DNA of 64,000 nt from Rhodosorus marinus. Taxonomy: Eukaryota; Rhodophyta; Stylonematophyceae; Stylonematales; Stylonemataceae. A program made the position numbers and the translations under genes. Positions 59,333-64,000 of this stretch are shown here, one piece after another. The stretch covers positions 1,426,001-1,490,000 of the forward strand of contig JAMWBK010000004.1 in NCBI GenBank assembly GCA_029953675.1. Reading direction: 5' to 3'. Each line of letters opens with the position of its first letter. The stretch's first letter is position 1. The notes under the pieces were generated by a model. The model saw only the letters and a program-made list of their open reading frames with translations. It searched no databases and had not been told where the DNA came from.

Positions 59333-59757
59333 TACAGGGTTACTAACTCTGTAGCATGAACTTGAATCTCACTACAACTTCAGGGTTATCCTTCTTTCAT
59401 ATCCAAAGAAAAAAGCTAGGTGTACTTCAGGGTCAGTTGGTTCGATATCAAACCCAAATCTACTCAAACACGAATATCCATGTTTCACGGATACTCCTCG
59501 AAGTATGTCATCAAAACTTCAGGGTTACCCACCTCTGAAATTTCTAAACTATGACTGCTGTTGCAGTCGCTTCAACTCCTAAAACAATAACGGGTATGAC
59601 TGCTTCAGGGTTAGTGTTTTCGAAATCATTTACAAATTCCCCTCAAAAAGGAATACCTATTTTTCAGGGTTACTCTCACATTGTCTAAGTCGCATAACGA
59701 ATGCCTCAGGGTTTTCTGTTTCCTTTGTATGAACAGTATTTGAGAGCTTCAGGGTGA
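59333..59757 (+). repeat. Eight copies of a CTTCAGGGTTA core at ~45-bp spacing
   Basis: Cores start at about 59333, 59378, 59425, 59517, 59603, 59662, 59703 and 59747; the spacings 45, 47, 92, 86, 59, 41 and 44 are mostly near one or two units of 45 bp. Flanks between cores are diverged. The first core lies in a small inverted repeat (TCATGCTACAG / CTGTAGCATGA). On the minus strand several copies read as N/D-P-E-V/A. The array lies between the 5' ends of MAT1 and the josephin gene. Confidence 0.75.
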
Positions 59758-60022
59758 TGCCGTTGTCGCCAGCCTTGAAGAAACTATTATGAACGAGGGG
59801 TTTCTCGTGGGAAGCGGGCGTGCTTAAATTGTGCTGATGGAGGCACTCTTTTTCGATGGGCTGTAGTGCCAAAATCAAAGCCCGCAAAAAGGTATATACA
59901 GTGCTTCTATACTTTGTATTCATAGCTTCGGGAAACTGTTGCCATGCCGATATTTTCTTGAAGGTCCCACCGGGCGAGGCTGTTGCTTTTTTTGGTGGGG
60001 GAGAGGGTGTGAAAAAGAAGCA

Positions 60023-60996
60023 ATGGCATATGCACCTGAAGTCTATCGTGAGCAGCAGAGTTTGATGCGATGTGGTCTGCATACTTTGAACGCGATGTTT
60101 CAAGAACAGGCTTTCACTGTAAAGGTCAGGAATCACCAACGGGCGATGTATTGCGCACCATTTTCTGCTTTTCTTTTCTGGTCAGATTTCTGTGCATGGA
60201 CCTTGGGCGGTTGGCGAGTGCTGACCTCGCAACCGTTCACATTATTTCGAGCTCGGCGATCTGAACACTGTTTTTTTTGGTTTTTCAGGAACTGGACGCA
60301 ATATGTGAAGAACTAGCTCCGGGACGATCGTTTTTCAACCCTCACAGGTATTCGTTTTCCATCATCAGGTGCCTGAAGTGCACTGTCTTTACAACCACTG
60401 ACGCTTGTCTCTTTTGCAAACTCATTTCTAAATTCGACCACCAAAACTACGCCTGTTGAAGGTTTCCGCTAGGATTGGGAAACTATGACGTCAATGTTCT
60501 GGAGGTCGCTTTCTCACGACGAGGATTGAGAATGGAGTGGCATGATCCTCGCGACCAAGTCACTACTAAACAGCTCCAAGATCCGAACCTCATCGGCCTG
60601 GTTGTGAACCGTACGCATTCATCAAGAAGTACCCGCTTTCAAATCGACTAGAGTCCCTGCCCTCTGCCCTCTGTCATGTTTCTCTATGCCTCAGGAGTGT
60701 GGTAGTTGACCGCACTCCAGAGCTACCCCCAAAAGAAGCCCGCTGGTTCATCATAGCTGAACACCAACCATTCTTGATCAACTACAGAAATGAATAGCAA
60801 CTTTGGTGGGATGTTCAAGTCGAGGCATTGGTATTGTGCGAGAAAGTTGAAGGGTTCATTCTATTTGATCGATTCCTCGAAGAAACAAAATGACCGAATG
60901 AGTTACGATGAGACGCGATCGTTTCTCAACAAGAAGAAGAACTCCGGAGTATACATATTTAATATCCGAGAGGGAGACGTCGATGTAAAAAGTTGA
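60023..60996 (+). CDS. Josephin-domain deubiquitinase (JOSD1/JOSD2-like)
   Basis: Cysteine protease of the josephin family that cleaves ubiquitin chains. Exons 60023-60124, 60289-60347, 60462-60610 and 60788-60996 sum to 173 codons, 172 residues, nearly all josephin domain. The catalytic Cys is in EQQSLMRCGLHTLNAMFQEQ, and the middle block is FNPHRFPLGLGNYDVNVLEV. The catalytic His is in FKSRHWYCARKL and the third residue in FYLIDSS. There is no ubiquitin-interacting motif or polyQ tail, which separates it from ataxin-3 proper. The intron before exon 4 is long for this window (177 nt). The stop lies 20 bp from the stop of the convergent GDAP2-like gene. Confidence 0.92.
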
Positions 60997-61015
60997 GCAA
61001 ACGACTCTGTTTTGA

Positions 61016-62641
61016 TCAGATCCATGACAAAAAGGATGGCTCGGGAGACGGCTCGTTGTTTTTCGACCTCCTCGGCGTCGAGGAGGGATTGGGCCTCCGG
61101 AGAAGCAATGACGATTCTATTGGTTAGCGCCAAATTCTGAGACAATGCTTCGCTTGAGTCGACCGCCTGGAAACTGGAGCAGGAGTTGTTCCGTTGAATC
61201 GATGAAGCAGATTCTGTCCCGAACGTCGAGGTTCCACAAAATGCCAACCGAAACGATGCGAACAAGGAAGTCCCCAATGATGAAGACCTTCTTCACCCGC
61301 GTTTCAAAGCGCACCACGAGCTGTCGGATTTTGTCCCACAGCCATGGAATCGCTGGTACGTTCTCGGGCCTGCAACCTTGGTGGTTGTAAACCACGAAAA
61401 ACTCTCGTCCACTTCTGGATTCCCTGGAGGCTTCCTCTGCGATCTGTAGGAGGTACCTAAAGACTTGGTCCATATCCACTTCCTTCACGTTAATCTTCTG
61501 TTGCATCCACGCTAGAATCGGACGTCCTTGTGAATCTTCTCCTGCGAATTTGATCGCGTCAAGTTCTTCAACCTCCGTGAGTGTTTCTCTGGAGTACCGC
61601 TGAGGGATTGACTCCTCCTCAGGAACCGGCTCAGGAGACGGCTCGTTGTTTTTCGACCTCCTCAGCGTTCCGTCTCTGTTCACATACTCGGGAGCCCGAT
61701 ACGATTCCTCCTTGGTCAGTTCATGATCCGCTGGGGAATCGTCATCCTCCTCATCTTCTTTATCAAACTCTACAGCCTCAGCCTCATTGCGAGGCAAGTA
61801 CTTAGCAAGCGCATCCAACATATCACTGTCGTCCTTTTGATTTGTTACAATGAGAATCTTCTCAACGTAGTGCGCATGAGCGTCGAGGAAGCTCCTGAGA
61901 GACTTGCAGAAGAGGCTCGCAGCAATCTTCCGTGGAAAAGCGTGCGTCTCTCCTTTAGGACTCTCCCAGAACTCTGAGAATACTATCGTACGACAATTTC
62001 GATCCACCGCGGAGTCGAGAGCACTGGATACGCACCTTCCGAGTGCCACCCTGGCAGCATGTTTGTACTTCTTGGGGAACCTCGGACGAAGCACGTGAAT
62101 CAAGTACCTTGTTCCGTTGAAGAAGTATGCCAATAGGCCAGGCATTGAGAACCCTCACTCTTAGCAATGCTCATCCAGCCGCGGCAGAGAAAAGGGCGAG
62201 CATCCTACCTTGTATGGAGATGATACCCGTGAGTGGCGCGTGCTTCTCCAGACCTTGGATAACCCTCTTGGGAGAGTTCCTGCTCGACATTGTCCGCACC
62301 AGCAGCGGCGAGGATGCGTTCGTAAGTCTCAGTTTGATAGTGCCCCTTCGAGGACCTTCCCACTACCACAGCATCGCAGCGCAGTCGACGAACGTCGCCG
62401 CTCCAAAGGAAAACCTTTTCGTTCAGTTCCGGTCGAACCGCATTCGGAAGAGCTCTATCGTTCCTCGCTGCGCTATCCCAGCAGAATCCAACCTAAGGGA
62501 AAAACCAAACCAACAAATGAGGAAAAACTTGGTAAGTTAAGATCAAAAAGAAGCAATCCAAATCGATCAACAATCTTATCAGTGGGATTTTTGCACTCCA
62601 CTGACCTCGTTCACGTTCACGATTAGCGACCGCTCTGACAT
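61016..62641 (-). CDS. GDAP2-like protein: macro domain plus CRAL-TRIO domain
   Basis: Exons 62641-62606, 62492-62209 and 62107-about 61164, with a tentative last exon 61116-61016; without that last splice the frame stops at 61117. The N-terminal half is a macro-like domain: KVFLWSGDVRRLRCDAVVVG, ARATHGYHLHTRYLIHVLRP, CVSSALDSAVDRNCRTIVFS and ESPKGETHAFPRKIAASLFC. The usual NAANS ADP-ribose motif is not conserved. An acidic linker follows. The C-terminal half is a CRAL-TRIO lipid-binding-like domain (DAIKFAGEDSQGRPILAWMQ, EFFVVYNHQGC). This architecture is that of GDAP2 in animals and its plant and algal homologues; its biochemical role is not settled. Total about 450 residues. Confidence 0.85.
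61034..61675. repeat. Duplicated ~43-bp segment inside the GDAP2-like gene
   Basis: About 61035-61077 and 61629-61671 share GGAGACGGCTCGTTGTTTTT and CGACCTCCTC with two differences in the block. Read on the minus strand, both copies encode RRSKNNEPSPEP: one in the linker of the protein, the other in the proposed last exon. Confidence 0.8.
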
Positions 62642-62652
62642 CCGAAGCCCAT

Positions 62653-63325
62653 ATGGAACGAGAGGACTATCAACTAGAACCTAAAGTTCTTTCGACAATG
62701 CACCGCGAACGCTATGAACTCCTGATTCTTCTCTCTTATGATCACCAGAAGCTCTTAAGCGTAGAGCGAACTTTTCAATGGTGATTCCACAATATCCAAA
62801 GCTCAAACCAAGCGAGCTCTCCTTCCCCAACGTTCTTGAGCTGGTTCACTCTGTTCATAGTATTTGGGGGACTGTCGGAGGCTTCACTCTGTGCGGATCT
62901 ATTTGAGATTTGGAAGAGCTCTCCTAACAAACGCTGAAGTCATGATGAAATGGCACAGTTGCGTTTTTGAAACAAATCTGCTTCAGCCAGATTTGGATAA
63001 GCAGAAACTTCGTGAGGTAACCCCCGAGGTGAATTGGACGCGACTCGCAGCAGCAAAAATCATGGATTGGTTCTGCTGCAGAGTTAAGCTCAGATTCGTT
63101 CTCTGTTGTTGGATCCTTGAGGCGCGCTGGGATTGGTTTGACTAGGTACCGGAGACATGCAAACGACACGATCTATGTTCTTCCTGAAATTACTAGTGGC
63201 AGACCGGAATTGATCAAGTTCTTGGGAAGACCAAGGCAGTTTAGTTCCATGATTTGTCCCAGCCAAAACAAATCTCAAGATGGAGATGCGAGTAGGTCAA
63301 GCCCTATCACCCGACCAGGGTCCTA
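62653..63325 (+). CDS. Possible multi-exon gene, product unknown
   Basis: Coding-like stretches on the plus strand: 62653-62781 (MEREDYQLEPKVLSTMHRER, YELLILLSYDHQKLLS), about 62778-62900 (MVIPQYPKLKPSELSFPNVL), 62910-63080 (LLTNAEVMMKWHSCVFETNL, NWTRLAAAKIMDWFCC) and 63145-63325 (RRHANDTIYVLPEITSGRPE). They are in different frames and need introns I could not place with confidence. No family is recognised. Its candidate start lies only 11 bp from the start codon of the divergent GDAP2-like gene. Confidence 0.3.
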
Positions 63326-64000
63326 GCTAGCCACCACGGCTCCCATTCGTCTTTCGATGGCAACGGAAACGCGTTTTCCTATCACAGACCGCTCTGATGT
63401 ACAGGTTCGTCGGTAGTTGACTCCTTTCATCTTGAACTGCCACTAGTCGCTGCCGGTTATCTTATGTAGGTATCATCTTGAGCGACCAACCGAGTGGCAT
63501 GCTTTCATATGAGGTGTAGCTGCACAACTTCAGTGTTGTATTGTGGCCAGCGCTTCAGATATATCCCAGTCCAGCCCTTTGCCTGCGCACTACAGAGGGC
63601 GGAAAAGAGCACGGCCCCCAGAAAAAAAGGGGGTAGCAATACAAACACGAGACGTATGGGGCTCAAAAGGAAGTGAACAGATGATAAAGATCAGTGTCCT
63701 ACTAAACCAAGCAACGCTCTCCACCTTCACATTTTTGAGAAGAGATTCCCAACCCTCGTATCCTGGAAAACTATTGTCCAATAGTTAAAATGCACGTGTC
63801 CTATTCCTTAAAAAAAGGAGCGTCCCAAGCAGAAAATTCATATTTTAGCCGTTGCCGACCGTGTTTATTTTGTTTTTGGAAGGTTTTGACAGGATTTTGT
63901 TGGTTTGGGCGGGGTTTCAAAAGTTTTTTTTGGCAGGATTTAACCCAGAACCGCATTGCATGCCATTCCATGGCTTAGATCGAGCTGACAGTCTAATTTG
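63326..64000. other. Right-edge sequence, nothing recognised
   Basis: No ORF with a recognisable domain. An A-run at 63622-63631 and short T/G-rich DNA after 63850. It may be the leader of a gene beyond the edge. Confidence 0.3.

Noticed and set aside
59657-60139. 160-codon minus-strand ORF, a candidate for the MAT1 N-terminus
   Set aside because: It runs antisense through josephin exon 1 and the repeat array, and has no RING cysteines.

Overview
This is a nuclear genome window from an intron-bearing photosynthetic eukaryote. Genes lie on both strands and are broken by short GT-AG introns, mostly 45-165 nt. They include plastid genes (magnesium chelatase subunit D and a glucose-6-phosphate dehydrogenase, both with presequences) alongside typical eukaryotic genes: IMP3, eIF3i, VPS51, PPIL1, MAT1, josephin, a TSO1/LIN54-type protein and a GDAP2-like protein. 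The plastid presequences lack a leading signal peptide and carry a Phe within the first six residues. That fits a primary plastid of the red algal or glaucophyte kind. A red alga is my best guess, but no ribosomal or organellar marker is present to prove it.

Layout: 1-2378 is the 5' part of a fused biotin gene (BIO3-BIO1, minus strand) that runs off the left edge. 2.4-7.3 kb is a graveyard of Copia-type LTR retrotransposon pieces, including a head-on inverted pair. 7.8-10.2 kb has two unrecognised long ORFs. 10.2-19.3 kb is poor in recognisable genes and holds tandem repeats, an LTR end and a long palindrome. From 19.3 kb genes become dense: GNAT acetyltransferase (-), glyoxalase I (+), CXC-domain protein (-), then a repeat-rich gap at 24.3-28.8 kb. 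Next come an S9 oligopeptidase (+), IMP3 (-), VPS51 (+), ChlD (+), G6PD (+), a 102-bp satellite, PPIL1 (+), acetoacetyl-CoA thiolase (-), a hypothetical gene (-), eIF3i (-), four consecutive genes for presequence-bearing RNA-binding or RRM-like proteins (49.7-56.7 kb), MAT1 (-), josephin (+), GDAP2-like (-) and a partly resolved gene (+).

For most genes I rebuilt the exons by hand. The exon lengths sum to whole codons and the joined frames restore family motifs. Positions from such models are good to about one base; where they are tentative I say so. No operons are expected. The genes are mostly unrelated housekeeping functions. The strongest local theme is the run of putative mitochondrial RNA-binding proteins. 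A second genome-wide theme is that gene leaders have a G-rich coding strand.
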